Assembly (NCBI GenBank): GCA_051453625.1
Contig: JBOZIK010000001.1
Location: forward strand, 222,651,835-222,676,777
Reading direction: 5' to 3'
Origin: Welwitschia mirabilis
Taxonomy: Eukaryota > Gnetophyta > Gnetopsida > Welwitschiales
Length of the DNA: 24,943 nt
The notes under the pieces are model-generated. The model saw only the letters and a program-made list of their open reading frames with translations, made no database searches and had not been told where the DNA came from. How positions within the stretch are numbered: position 1 is the stretch's first letter; each line of letters begins with the position of its first letter. Both the position numbers and the translations under genes were made by a program. Below, one piece after another: positions 1 to 7,972 of this stretch.

Positions 1-219
1 AAATAGGGAAGAACCCAAATGTTATCTGTATTCCCCGAAAATCCCCATCTACATCTCCATTCAAAATTTCTTGGCCTACTATAGGCCAAACTACTTGAGC
101 ACTAAGTTTTATATGAGTGGGATCGATCATCCATGCTTCATAATTGGAGAAACGAGATTCATGAAAATACATCCCACTGAGCAAAGTAAAGATGATTGCT
201 AATTGACCAAAGTAAGCAC
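1..219 (-). pseudogene. psaA: Plastid psaA fragment (photosystem I P700 apoprotein A1)
   Basis: Read on the minus strand, 72 codons stay open and match an internal part of PsaA, the chlorophyll-binding core subunit of photosystem I in the thylakoid. Recognisable stretches are [44 protein letters not shown] and FRGIQIT. PsaA is about 750 residues, so this is under a tenth of it. The match is lost near 219, just before 23S rRNA sequence on the other strand, and these genes are not adjacent in plastomes. Several conserved residues are changed (for example the usual LSDPTH reads MIDPTH). It runs off the left edge of the window. No start or stop belongs to it, so it is a non-functional insertion fragment; the identification is firm. 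Confidence 0.9.
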
Positions 220-381
220 TAAGTGGTAGTTTTCAGATCTATTAGTCCCAAGGAACGGAGGAGGCTAAGTTAGTCGAAAGACGATTATTAGTTCAAGGAG
301 GCAAGGTGACCTTTCCTTTTTCATAGAGGACCAAAAGAGGTGGAGAAAATGCCCCGGGTCAAGCATAAGTACAAGACAAGA

Positions 382-583
382 TGCTACGATGTTGAAGTAA
401 CCCATGTTATATTGCCAAGAAAATCTCAAACGNNNNNNNNNNNNNNNNNNNNNNNNNNNNNNNNNNNNNNNNNNNNNNNNNNNNNNNNNNNNNNNNNNNN
501 NNNNNNNNNNNNNNNNNNNNNNNNNNNNNNNNTGCTACGATGTTGAAGTAACCCATGTTATATTAACAAGAAAATCTCGAACG
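382..583 (+). repeat. 51-bp direct repeat flanking the first gap
   Basis: The copies at 382-432 and 533-583 both begin TGCTACGATGTTGAAG and end in AACG. The plastid 23S rRNA contains this stretch once. It is either an unmerged overlap between two contigs or a true local duplication; the abutment to both gap edges favours the former. Confidence 0.85.
433..532. other. Assembly gap of 100 N inside the rRNA pseudogene
   Basis: Exactly 100 N, a conventional placeholder length. The 51 bases before the gap (382-432) and the 51 bases after it (533-583) are nearly the same sequence, with three differences that I count, and both abut the N run. The rRNA match runs on smoothly if one copy is dropped, so little or no real sequence may be missing here. 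Confidence 0.95.
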
Positions 584-1300
584 ACCTTTAAGAAAAAGGT
601 ACATGTACTCGAAACTGACACAGGTAGGTAGGTAGAGAATACCTAGGGATATAAGACAACTCTCTCTAAGAAACTCGGTAAAATAGCTCCATAACTTTAG
701 GAGAAGGGATGCCTCCTCATAAAGGAGGTTGTAATGACTAGGCCCGGGCAACTGTTTATCTAAAACACAGGTCTCTGCAAAGTCATAAGACTATGTGTAG
801 GGGCTTATGCCTACCCAGTACCAGAAGGTTAAGGAAGCTGGTGACCTTATAAAAGAAAATCCAATGACCGAAGCCCCGGTGTATGGAGGCTATAACTATA
901 ACGGTCTTAAGGTAGAAAAATTTGTTTTCAGATAAGTTCCAACCCATATGAAAGGCGTAACAATTTGGGCACTATCTCGGAGAGAGACTCAGTGAAATAG
1001 ACATATCTGTGAAGATGAAAACTACTTACACCTAGATTGAAAGACCCTATGAAGCTTTATTGTTTCCTAGGATTGAGTTTGGGTTTTTCTTGTGCAGCTT
1101 AGGTGGGAGGCAAGGAAGGACCCCTTGCAGAGGTGCCAGAGCCATAAGTGAGATACCACTCTAGAAATGCCAAAACTCTAACCTTGTGTCAGAACCTATA
1201 GATCAAGCGACAGTCTCAGGTAGACAGTTCGAGTGTAGGCCATTGTTCCTTAAGTGTAAAGGCAGAAGGGAGATTGAATGCAAGACCCACCCAGAGTATA

Positions 1301-2591
1301 GTCAAGGTAGCTTAGAACAATCAGAAGATTCCTACATACTATGTAACTATTCCTACATACATGTATATGATTTCGAGGTATCATAGCACATATCCACGAG
1401 TTCGCTTGTATTACAAAGCAGTCATATTGGGGTAATACGAGTGTTATTACAGAATCCTAAGGTAATGTATTACGGATAATTACCCTACTCATCTAGTAAA
1501 TATGGAGTATGACATTGGATTTTGTATACACCAAACATGTGGGGAGCGTGTACCATATAAGATAGTTTATCGAAATGACGATAAGTTAGCTTTCGATCCT
1601 GGTAAACAGTAAGGTAAAATAGACGAATGAAGGAAAGTATAGCCATTTTACCACTTAGACAAGAGACCACCATTAGATAAGAGATCCCAGTTAGGCGAAA
1701 GAACTACCTTACCCTCATGTAAGTATTTGTTAGTTGGGTGTTAATCCCAATACGCCTCGTTGTACATTCCCAATTCACGTATGCTTATCATGCTAGAGGT
1801 AGTCTGCTCATGTATAACAACACGCAATGATCCAACAACACCAGGTATCATCGTACCCAATACTCTTCTTGGCAGATCGGTGTGCCGTATCAATCTATTG
1901 GTTATTTACAAAGAGCAGTGAAAACAATAATGGTAGAGGCTAATAGAGCTTTTGTCGATTACCTTTAATCCATAATCCATAAAAAGGATCGAGATTGAAA
2001 TAAGATCTAACTAAGATCTAGATCCCAAGATCTACATCTGCAAAAATTGTATCAGAACCAAAAATGATAGATACTTTATCCATAAAGTTTTTGGAATCTT
2101 CTTGCAAAATGCTTGAAATACATGTAGGTGTTGATAATATCAATATCAAATCAGTTTTTATTCTTTGGAAAGACAAAGAAAATTATGCATCACCTTTTTT
2201 AGATCCATGTGCTAGTATGCAATGATCCACGATATTGGCTATTATTGGTTGGAGTAAAATTTATTTTCCATTCTAACATAGAACACATTACATTAAAATA
2301 ATCATCTTCAAAAGAAGCATGCATAATAGCATGTACATTTTTAAGATAATTTAGCATACATTGAATAAGCTACATTTCATATATTTGAAATTTTTTGCTG
2401 ATAAGCATTCTGATGTTACACCAAAAGATATTCCTTACTATGCACATCAAAAATAAAAAAAGAAAAATTTTGATTTATTTTTAAAAAATAAAAAAATCGT
2501 CTCCTAAATGAAAAAATCCTTGGAAAAAGGAAAATGAAGATCTAGCCCGTAACTTTTTTGCTTTTATACATTAATTTGATATTTACAGATG
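1301..2591. other. Stretch with no recognised gene
   Basis: The part from about 1301 to 1980 is visibly less AT-rich than what follows and does not continue the 23S match. Short open stretches exist on both strands (for example minus 1485-1673), but none resembles a protein I know. A plus-strand reading near 1880-1967 gives GVPYQSIGYLQRAVKTI and then stops; I do not recognise it. From about 1980 the sequence becomes AT-rich and repetitive, with three AAGATCTA-like words near 2000-2032 and long A/T runs near 2445-2505. I see no RNA gene or element boundary here. Confidence 0.5.
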
Positions 2592-3053
2592 ATATCAGCT
2601 AATATAGTGAATGTTTTGTCAAGAAAATTCTCATTTTTTTTGAGATCTAGGCATATTCAATTCTTATTTTGTTTTTTTTCTCATTTCCTTATTGAATGAG
2701 TTCCATAAAAATACTTTTTAATGCATAAAAAAGTTTGAATTGAAAGAGAATTCAACTAAATTCTTTTTATGGGGCTTTGGGGATTCGTAAAATAGATAAG
2801 ATTTTGAAATTGCTTTTTTCTCGCTTTGAAATTATAATACCGAGATAGGAAAGATGGCTGAGTGATTCAAGGAATAGCATTAGAACTAGTATGTAGGCTT
2901 AGGTTTATCGAGGGTTTAAATCCCTCTCTTTCTGTGTTTCTGACTTCTTTTTTACTATTATTCTAACATACTATTATTCTAACATACAATTATTCTAATA
3001 ATAATATTCTATAACTAACATTTCCTAAATCTTTAATTGAATATCTTTTCTAT
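2592..3053 (+). repeat. Direct repeat R1, first copy
   Basis: About 460 bp shared with 4523-5001. It begins ATATCAGCTAATATAGTGAA and ends in ATATCTTTTCTAT inside the rps4 tail. It contains a plastid-like spacer, trnS-GGA and the start of rps4 3' sequence. The copies differ by scattered substitutions and small indels, so the duplication is old. This copy continues into more rps4; the other does not. Confidence 0.88.
2848..2934 (+). pseudogene. trnS-GGA: Plastid trnS-GGA pseudogene, copy 1
   Basis: This 87-base stretch matches plastid serine tRNA with the long variable arm typical of class II tRNAs. The acceptor arms GGAAAGA and TCTTTCT still pair with one wobble. The anticodon stem-loop reads TAGCA-TTAGAAC-TAGTA, so the usual GGA anticodon has become AGA by a G-to-A change and the stem is weakened. 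The T arm GAGGGTTTAAATCCCTC is kept with a C-to-T change. rps4 lies convergent on its right, as in plastomes. It lies in decayed sequence and is probably not functional. Confidence 0.88.
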
Positions 3054-3388
3054 CTATTATTTTATTAACTATTCCTTTATTTTGTGCCAAATCTAGAGTT
3101 AAATGATATGGTACTTTTCTTTGGAACTTACTCCTATTTTTATTAATGATAGTTCTTAGCTCTTCTGGATTTTTTGTTTTTATAGTTAAGACATCTTGGG
3201 ATTTACACTGATAACTTGGTATATTCACTAAAATAACTTAACCCATTGATTCCTGAGCTCTTTTAGCAATATTTATATATTGATGTAATTGTCATTCCAT
3301 TAATCCATAATAAAAATGAATTTTTTGTTTTTCTTGTAAACAAATAAGATGTTGAGATTTTTTCCACTAGGGCCTAGAAAATCGACAT
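2990..3388 (-). pseudogene. rps4: Plastid rps4 pseudogene with internal deletions
   Basis: RPS4 is a small-subunit plastid ribosomal protein that binds 16S rRNA. Pieces in order on the minus strand are a start ATGTCG at 3388 followed by a degraded beginning, then WKKSQHLICLQEKQ and HFYYGLME, then INIAKRAQESMG, then NIPSYQCKSQDV, PYHLTLDLAQNKG, VNKIIDRKDIQLKI, and after a stop EMLVIEYYY. The parent is about 200 residues. Two blocks are missing: the region after the first ten residues, and about 45 residues between the QESMG piece and NIPSY, which hold most of the S4 RNA-binding fold. Several in-frame stops remain. It is convergent with trnS-GGA, as in plastid genomes. It is clearly a dead copy. 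Confidence 0.88.
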
Positions 3389-3520
3389 TAAAAATGCTTT
3401 TTATATTTGGGTCTTTTACTAGTAAGCCACAATAAGGTTTTTAGATGGCGTATTATTTTGAAATGAGATTCTAAATAATGAGACATAAAAAAGCACTCCT
3501 TTTTTTTTATTTCAATTCAA

Positions 3521-3570
3521 AAAAATTTCTATTTCTTATAATAAAAAAAATTTCTATTTCTTATAATAAT
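3521..3570 (+). repeat. 25-bp tandem duplication
   Basis: Two adjacent near-identical units centred on TTTCTATTTCTTATAATA, with that word starting at 3526 and 3551. It lies in AT-rich spacer between rps4 and psbM and may be slippage. Confidence 0.8.
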
Positions 3571-3917
3571 AAATAATAGAAACAATAGAAATTAATCCTT
3601 TTCTGGGCACATTATCTCCTAAAAATTATCATGTAGAATCATCTATCTTTGACTATAAACTTTTCTTTTTATATGTTTATTAAAAAATGTTTTTAATTTT
3701 TAATAGGACCATCTTATCAATTTCTGTTATATTGATCCATTTGAATGATACAATGGGAAAGGATACTTTTTTTAATATAATACACCATTTTGAATGTCAA
3801 AGACTTGATCTCTTATAAAAAATGAAAAATTTGAATTAGTTCATAATTTCCATACCAAGAAATAGATCTTAAACAAAGTTACCTAAAAAAAAGTAAATTC
3901 ATCCGAATAATGAAATT
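3571..3917 (+). other. AT-rich spacer upstream of psbM
   Basis: No gene is recognised. The last 30 or so bases before psbM look plastid-like, so part of this is probably the native psbM leader. A run of A (near 3883-3895) precedes it. No clear Shine-Dalgarno sequence is present. Confidence 0.45.
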
Positions 3918-4013
3918 ATGGAAGTAAATATTCTTGCACTTATTGTTGTTGCACTTTTCATTTCAATTCCTACTGCTTTTTTAGTTATTATTTATGTAAA
4001 AACGATCAGTGAA
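3918..4013 (+). pseudogene. psbM: Plastid psbM copy, cut by a gap
   Basis: The 32 visible codons read as PsbM, a single-helix subunit at the dimer interface of photosystem II. It starts [14 protein letters not shown] and continues through [15 protein letters not shown]. The family is about 34 residues, so only the last two or so codons and the stop are hidden by the gap. It is the least damaged plastid reading frame here, with no stop, though a few hydrophobic residues are replaced (for example FIAT to LIVV). A single membrane helix spans roughly residues 5-25. It sits among dead fragments, so it is most likely a non-functional nuclear copy that escaped nonsense changes through its small size. 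Confidence 0.88.
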
Positions 4014-4113
4014 NNNNNNNNNNNNNNNNNNNNNNNNNNNNNNNNNNNNNNNNNNNNNNNNNNNNNNNNNNNNNNNNNNNNNNNNNNNNNNNNNNNNNNN
4101 NNNNNNNNNNNNN
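4014..4113. other. Assembly gap of 100 N after psbM
   Basis: Exactly 100 N. The two flanks do not share an obvious sequence, unlike the first gap. It hides the end of psbM and its junction with retroelement-like sequence. Confidence 0.95.
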
Positions 4114-4522
4114 TTCTTATAGTTGCTTGCTCATGAACTTCATCCACTAAGTTGTTAATAGTATTGGATCTTTAGTTTGATTGATTCATCATCCTTCTTG
4201 AAGCCATACTATTCCTATGGAAATAAAGTACACAAATCATAAAACCTTGTTAATATAGTTAAGTCAAGTAAATTCACAAACCTAACAATAGTTATACCTA
4301 GTGAGATAATCGACTTAACAACAATTAAACTAGTGAATTATCAACTTAATGATAGTTGTTCCCAATAAATTCAAAACCTAGGCTTTGATACCAAATGGAA
4401 TGACCCAAAATTTCTAATGTTGAAACTTCATGCTCACTCTAATGCTTTAATACCAAAATTTAATATCCCAAATTTCTAATGTTGAAAAATTCAAATAGAG
4501 ATGAAAGAGATGGCTAAAAAGA
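4114..4522 (-). mobile_element. LTR-retrotransposon relic with duplicated primer-binding-like site
   Basis: Read on the minus strand, 4381-4393 gives TGGTATCAAAGCC, one base from the initiator-tRNA-Met primer-binding site TGGTATCAGAGCC used by many plant retrotransposons. A second, more decayed version (TGGTATTAAAGC) lies at 4444-4455. The surrounding 45 bases, ending in AATTTCTAATGTTGAAA, are repeated with a period of 62. Left of it, words such as ACTAGT and GTTAAGT recur, but I cannot fix LTR ends or any coding domain. It is nuclear-type sequence between plastid fragments. Identification as a retroelement relic is an inference from the primer site alone. Confidence 0.5.
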
Positions 4523-5001
4523 ATATCAGCTAATATAGTGAATGTTTTATCAAGAAAATTCTCTTTTTTTTTGAGATCTAGGCATATTCAATTCTCATTT
4601 TATTTTTTTGCTTCATTTCCTTATGGAATGAGTTTCACAAAAATACTTTTTAATGCATAAAAAAAAGTTTGAATTGAAAGAGAATTCAACTAAATTCTTT
4701 TCATGGGGCTTTGGGTATTCATAAGATAGATAAGATTTTGCAATAAAATTGTTTTTTGCTTGCTTTCGAAATTATAATACTGAGATAGAAAAGATGGTTG
4801 AGTGGTTTAAGGTGCAGCATTGGAATTGCTATGTAGGCTTATATTTATTGAGGGTTCAAACCCCTCTCTTTCCGTGTTTCTAACTTCTTTTTTAATATTA
4901 TTCTAACAATATTTTTTACTATTATTCTAACATACTATTATTCTAACAATAATATCCTATAACTAACATTTCCTGAATCTTTAATTGAATATCTTTTCTA
5001 T
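4523..5001 (+). repeat. Direct repeat R1, second copy
   Basis: The second copy of the unit at 2592-3053. It holds the same spacer, trnS-GGA, and the beginning of the rps4 3' region, then stops matching after ATATCTTTTCTAT where the first copy continues into rps4 coding sequence. It has a small insertion of repeated TTACTATTATTCTAAC-type sequence after the tRNA. Confidence 0.88.
4788..4874 (+). pseudogene. trnS-GGA: Plastid trnS-GGA, copy 2 (anticodon kept)
   Basis: This 87-base copy keeps the GGA anticodon in the loop TTGGAAT and a mostly paired anticodon stem (CAGCA with TGCTA). The T arm GAGGGTTCAAACCCCTC and the 3' acceptor strand TCTTTCC are also kept; the second base has changed from G to A, giving an A-C mismatch in the acceptor stem. 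It is less damaged than copy 1. No nuclear polymerase III evidence was examined beyond the tRNA's own internal boxes. It is most likely an inert plastid copy. Confidence 0.85.
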
Positions 5002-5124
5002 AATTCCTGATGTAACATATACAAATTGAAAACTTCATCTTCTTCTTCAATACTACGCTGAGATCATTCATTTGGATGAAAGAGTTTCATTTGTTTCTCT
5101 TTTATAGGAGTTCTTCTAATGATC
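5002..5124. other. Short unassigned spacer
   Basis: AT-rich, with TTCTTCTTCAATACTACGC near 5038. It lies between the R1 and R2 repeats. It may be plastid spacer but I cannot place it. Confidence 0.35.
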
Positions 5125-5392
5125 GATTGGAATTCCCTTTTCTCACATCCCCATGTGATGCTCGAAATTCAAGTAGACTCATTAAATAGATAAGGTGATA
5201 GCTTTTAATTAGGCTTTTTGAACGATCTATTTTCCTATTTAACCTAGGATTTCATTGAAATTATAGAAACTTTCTTGTTGAGACCTAAATAGAATGAGTA
5301 CCTTAAACTTTAGATTTCATTTCTACCTCAAAGAATTTTTTGATTCGCAAAAAGTTCTTTGGGTAAAATTTTTTTGAAATTATTCTTGGTTT
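5125..5392 (+). repeat. Direct repeat R2, first copy
   Basis: About 270 bp shared with 6485-6753. Shared words include GAAATTCAAGTAG, AATAGCTTTTAATTAGG-like sequence, GGATTTCATTGAAATTATAG and AAAAAGTTCTTTGGGTAAAA. The copies differ by many substitutions, so the duplication is old. I could not assign the sequence to a plastid gene. Confidence 0.85.
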
Positions 5393-5701
5393 TTTTTTTT
5401 TTTCCTAGTTGGAAATATCCTGGTAATGAGGTGGAATTGCATACTAGAAATCNNNNNNNNNNNNNNNNNNNNNNNNNNNNNNNNNNNNNNNNNNNNNNNN
5501 NNNNNNNNNNNNNNNNNNNNNNNNNNNNNNNNNNNNNNNNNNNNNNNNNNNNAAAATTTTATCTATATGTTTAATCCTTTGTAAGGATAAAGGAAAAACC
5601 AAAGAACATTGTTTGCTCAAAATTGGTGAAACAACCAACATTTAAATCAACACGAGGATATTATTCTTTTTACTCTAAAAAAAGAAATTAGGTTTTAAGT
5701 A
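5393..5701. other. Poly-T, 100-N gap and petB downstream spacer
   Basis: A T run (near 5390-5402) is followed by unassigned sequence to 5452, the gap at 5453-5552, and then 150 bases that lie downstream of the petB stop on the minus strand. I see no petD exon there. The flanks of this gap do not share a repeat. Confidence 0.6.
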
Positions 5702-6322
5702 TTATGAAGGACCTGAGATACCCTATTTATTAATCATTAGAAAATGCATTAGTATAAAGATAAGAGTAAGAAATGGTAATATAAAAGTATGTAAACTATA
5801 GAAATGAGTTAAGATCAATTGGCCTATACTAAAACTTCCATGTAACAACTCTATCAAAAGAGAATCTATTATAGGAATAGCTTTGGATATGCCTATAATA
5901 ATTTTTACTACCTAATAATCAATTTGATTCCAAGGTAAAGGATAGACTATTACACTAAAAGAAATAGTTAATATGACTAAAATTACACTAGTTACCTAAG
6001 TTAATTCATGAGTTTTTTAAATCCACTCATGAGATAAACATGGAATACATGCTTGCTGACCATTGATGAATTGATCTAATTAGCTAACCAAAATTAACTT
6101 TGACCATTATGTACTGAATAGAAACAAAAGCTTCAGTCACAGTTGGATGATAGTAAAATATCATAGCAAACCCAGTAGCCACCTACACTAAGAAGAAAGT
6201 TAATATAATTCCTTTAAGGCAATAAAATATATTAATGTGGGAGGAACATAGTTACTAGTAATATCATCTTCAATTACTTTAATTTCAAGATGCTCTTCAA
6301 ACTAATCATATATTTTATCAAG
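5702..6322 (-). pseudogene. petB: Plastid petB pseudogene (cytochrome b6), exon 2
   Basis: PetB is the haem-binding cytochrome b6 of the thylakoid b6f complex, about 215 residues. Minus-strand matches run in order: a decayed start with [66 protein letters not shown], then after a small deletion of the following helix part a GGFKK-like piece, SIPYLGIK (parent SLPWDQIG), and at the end [16 protein letters not shown] with the native stop at 5702. Stops include Trp codons changed to TAG and CAG changed to TAG, and there are frame disruptions in the middle. The length is close to the full exon. Its left and right flanks are the R2 repeats. Dead copy, firm identification. Confidence 0.9.
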
Positions 6323-6392
6323 ATAGGGACTCCACCCCCTTCATCCCATAAAAAAAAGGCCATATATGAAAATTTCCCTTTGTACAACTTAA
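6323..6392 (-). pseudogene. 3' end of the petB group II intron
   Basis: Upstream of petB exon 2 on the minus strand, AGTTGTACAAAGGGAAATTT followed by TCATATATGGCC resembles the domain V hairpin of plastid group II introns (parent GAGCCGTA...GAAA...TACGGTTC). A run of T and a G-rich stretch AAGGGGGTGGAGTCCC follow, as at the end of plastid petB introns, and then exon 2. Decay of C and G positions would disrupt splicing. This shows that the inserted DNA was genomic plastid DNA and not a spliced transcript. Confidence 0.72.
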
Positions 6393-6484
6393 ATAAAAAA
6401 ATAAAAAAAAAAAGAATTGCTTAATAAAAACAAAATCAAGATTCAAAGTTATTTTTGTATTGAGCTATTTATTTCTTTATCAAC
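6393..6484. other. A-rich junction
   Basis: A run of A and AAATAAAAA words near 6390-6430, then spacer. No gene is seen. The petB intron match is not traceable here. Confidence 0.4.
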
Positions 6485-6753
6485 GAATTGAAATTTCCTT
6501 TTCTTATGTCCCCACATGATGCCAGAAATTCAAGTAGGTGCATTGAATAGCTAAGGCAATAGCTTTTAATTAGGCCTTTTGAATGATCTCTTTTACTATT
6601 TAATCTAGGATTTCATTGAAATTATAGAAATTTTCTTGTTAAGATCTAAATAGAATGAGTACCTCAAACTTCAAATTTCATTTCTATCCCAAGGAATTTT
6701 TTGATTCACAAAAAGTTCTTTGGGTAAAAATTTTTTGAAATTATTTTGGTTAT
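6485..6753 (+). repeat. Direct repeat R2, second copy
   Basis: The partner of 5125-5392. Together the two copies bracket the petB fragment and the 5453-5552 gap. Matching stops near GAAATTATTTTGG at the right end. Confidence 0.85.
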
Positions 6754-7049
6754 TTGTTTATATATTTCTAAAAAAATGAAATATATCTATAAAAACCTTA
6801 TGCTTTAGAAATTAATGGGTTACTTTTAAACCCAACAAGGCAAGATTACAATAGACAAGTCTTCTATACTAATAGATTGAATGGAGCAAGACGCATACCC
6901 ATGTTTTGAAAATCCTTAAAAATAAAGTTACATGATCAAACTATCGTAAAAAGATCAATATTGGTTGACTTAGAGCCAAAAAACCCAAGTCATTGGTTTT
7001 TATAGGTTTGACTTTTTATTCTTCTTTTTCAAAATGGAAAAGATATTTT
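6754..7049 (+). other. Spacer upstream of atpA
   Basis: No coding match is recognised. In plastomes atpF precedes atpA, but I could not find an atpF exon. The last 15 bases before atpA are plastid leader. Confidence 0.4.
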
Positions 7050-7055
7050 AGGAGG
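7050..7055 (+). promoter_or_regulatory. Plastid Shine-Dalgarno sequence of the atpA copy
   Basis: AGGAGG, four bases before the ATG at 7060. It is the bacterial-type ribosome site of the plastid gene, still intact in a dead copy. It confirms the chosen start. Confidence 0.75.
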
Positions 7056-7059
7056 AAAA

Positions 7060-7612
7060 ATGATAACTATTCGACTTGATAAAATTAGTAGTATTATACA
7101 TGAACAAATCAAGCAGTATAATAGTGAAGTTCAAGTAGTTAATATGGGTACTGTACTTTAAGTATGGGATGGTATTGCTCATATTCATGGTCTTTGCGAA
7201 GTAATGGTTGAGGAATTGGTGGAATTTAAAAATGGTATAGTAGGTATTGGTCTGAACCTAGAAGCTCAGAATGTGCGAGTTGTTTTAATGGAGGATGGCT
7301 TGACGATTAAAGAAAGGAGTTCTGTGAAAACAACAGGAAAAATTGCTTAAATACCAATAAGTAACACTTTTCTAGGCCATATTGTAAACGCTTTATCCCA
7401 ACCTGTTGACGACAGGGGTTCAATTTCTGCTTCAAAATTCTGCTTGATTGAATCTTCCACTCTTGGTGTATTTTCAACCCTTCCATCTATGAACCTCTTC
7501 AAACAAGACTTATTGCTATTGATTCTATTATTCCTATAGGACGGGGTCAACAAGAACTAATCATCAAGGACAGGCAAACTGACAGTTAGATTAATTCCAA
7601 AATATTTGTGTA
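7060..7612 (+). pseudogene. atpA: Plastid atpA 5' fragment (ATP synthase CF1 alpha)
   Basis: AtpA is the alpha subunit of the thylakoid ATP synthase, about 505 residues. From ATG 7060 the frame reads [20 protein letters not shown], then NMGTVL and a stop at 7159-7161 where the parent has Gln (CAA to TAA). It continues as [18 protein letters not shown] and [17 protein letters not shown], with a second CAA-to-TAA stop at 7348-7350. [20 protein letters not shown] follows. A one-base deletion near 7478 shifts the frame, after which [20 protein letters not shown] and DRQT are read; this last part leads into the P-loop, but the GKT itself is lost. The match fades near 7612 after further deletions. 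About a third of the gene is present. Confidence 0.93.
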
Positions 7613-7781
7613 AAATTTCCAAAGTTTATTTGATAGATTCTTTTTTCGAGTACTCTAAATTTTTAGATCCTGTTGGCTGTAATTCATCAAGTCCAATACT
7701 CTATATATATGAGATTCCCAGAGACTTTTAGAATTTTTTGAAGGTAGCCCTAATTGGTTAATGAATAAATGTTGGACAAAT
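7613..7781. other. Unassigned stretch between atpA and psaA fragments
   Basis: A minus-strand frame stays open from the psaA fragment to 7655, but I cannot match its peptide to a plastid protein. It may be filler or a strongly decayed plastid piece. Confidence 0.35.
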
Positions 7782-7972
7782 AATTGCATTGTACCTCTAG
7801 AATAACACTGGAAAAAACATGATCCCAAGCAGATACTTGGCATGTTCCTCCTCTTCCAGGACCATCGTGAGGAAATGGAAAGTCAATATTTGCTTTATCA
7901 GGTATTAAAAGAGAACTACGTGCAAAAAGAACACCTTTGAGTAGAATTAATATCGTTACATGAATAGCAAAT
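7782..7972 (-). pseudogene. psaA: Second plastid psaA fragment
   Basis: The minus strand encodes [36 protein letters not shown] and [16 protein letters not shown]. This is the PsaA region with the conserved [13 protein letters not shown] loop that binds the 4Fe-4S cluster Fx. The first loop cysteine is changed to His; the second remains in GGTCQ. Nucleotide similarity continues after WDHVF to about 7782. It is a different part of the gene from the fragment at 1-219. At its upstream end it joins psbB directly. Confidence 0.9.

Larger units (their letters stand above)
228..1300 (+). pseudogene. rrn23: Plastid 23S rRNA pseudogene, 3' half
   Basis: This is plastid large-subunit rRNA, roughly domain III to V. 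Landmarks include ACGGAGGAGGCTAAGTTAG near 255, TGAAGTAACCCATG near 395 and 545, GACACAGGTAGGTAGG near 617, ACTATAACGGTCTTAAGG near 893, AAAGGCGTAACAATTTGGGC near 951, GGAGAGAGACTCAGTGAAAT near 979, GAAAGACCCTATGAAGC near 1039, and ACAGTCTCAGGTAGACAG near 1210. Many positions differ from plastid rRNA by C-to-T or G-to-A, and the peptidyl-transferase part is shortened by deletions after about 1225. The match ends near GCAAGACCCACC at about 1297. A 100-base gap interrupts it. It cannot make a working rRNA. Identification is certain; the exact edges are approximate. Confidence 0.93.

Noticed and set aside
340-631. Two short plus-strand open frames crossing the first gap
   Set aside because: They are openings in 23S rRNA sequence and rely on N being read as coding.
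6756-7049. atpF 3' exon before atpA
   Set aside because: Expected from plastid gene order, but I could not find any recognisable AtpF peptide in the three plus-strand frames.
7655-7843. 62-residue minus-strand frame
   Set aside because: It begins in an off-frame continuation of the psaA fragment and continues into unassigned sequence; no start signal or family match.
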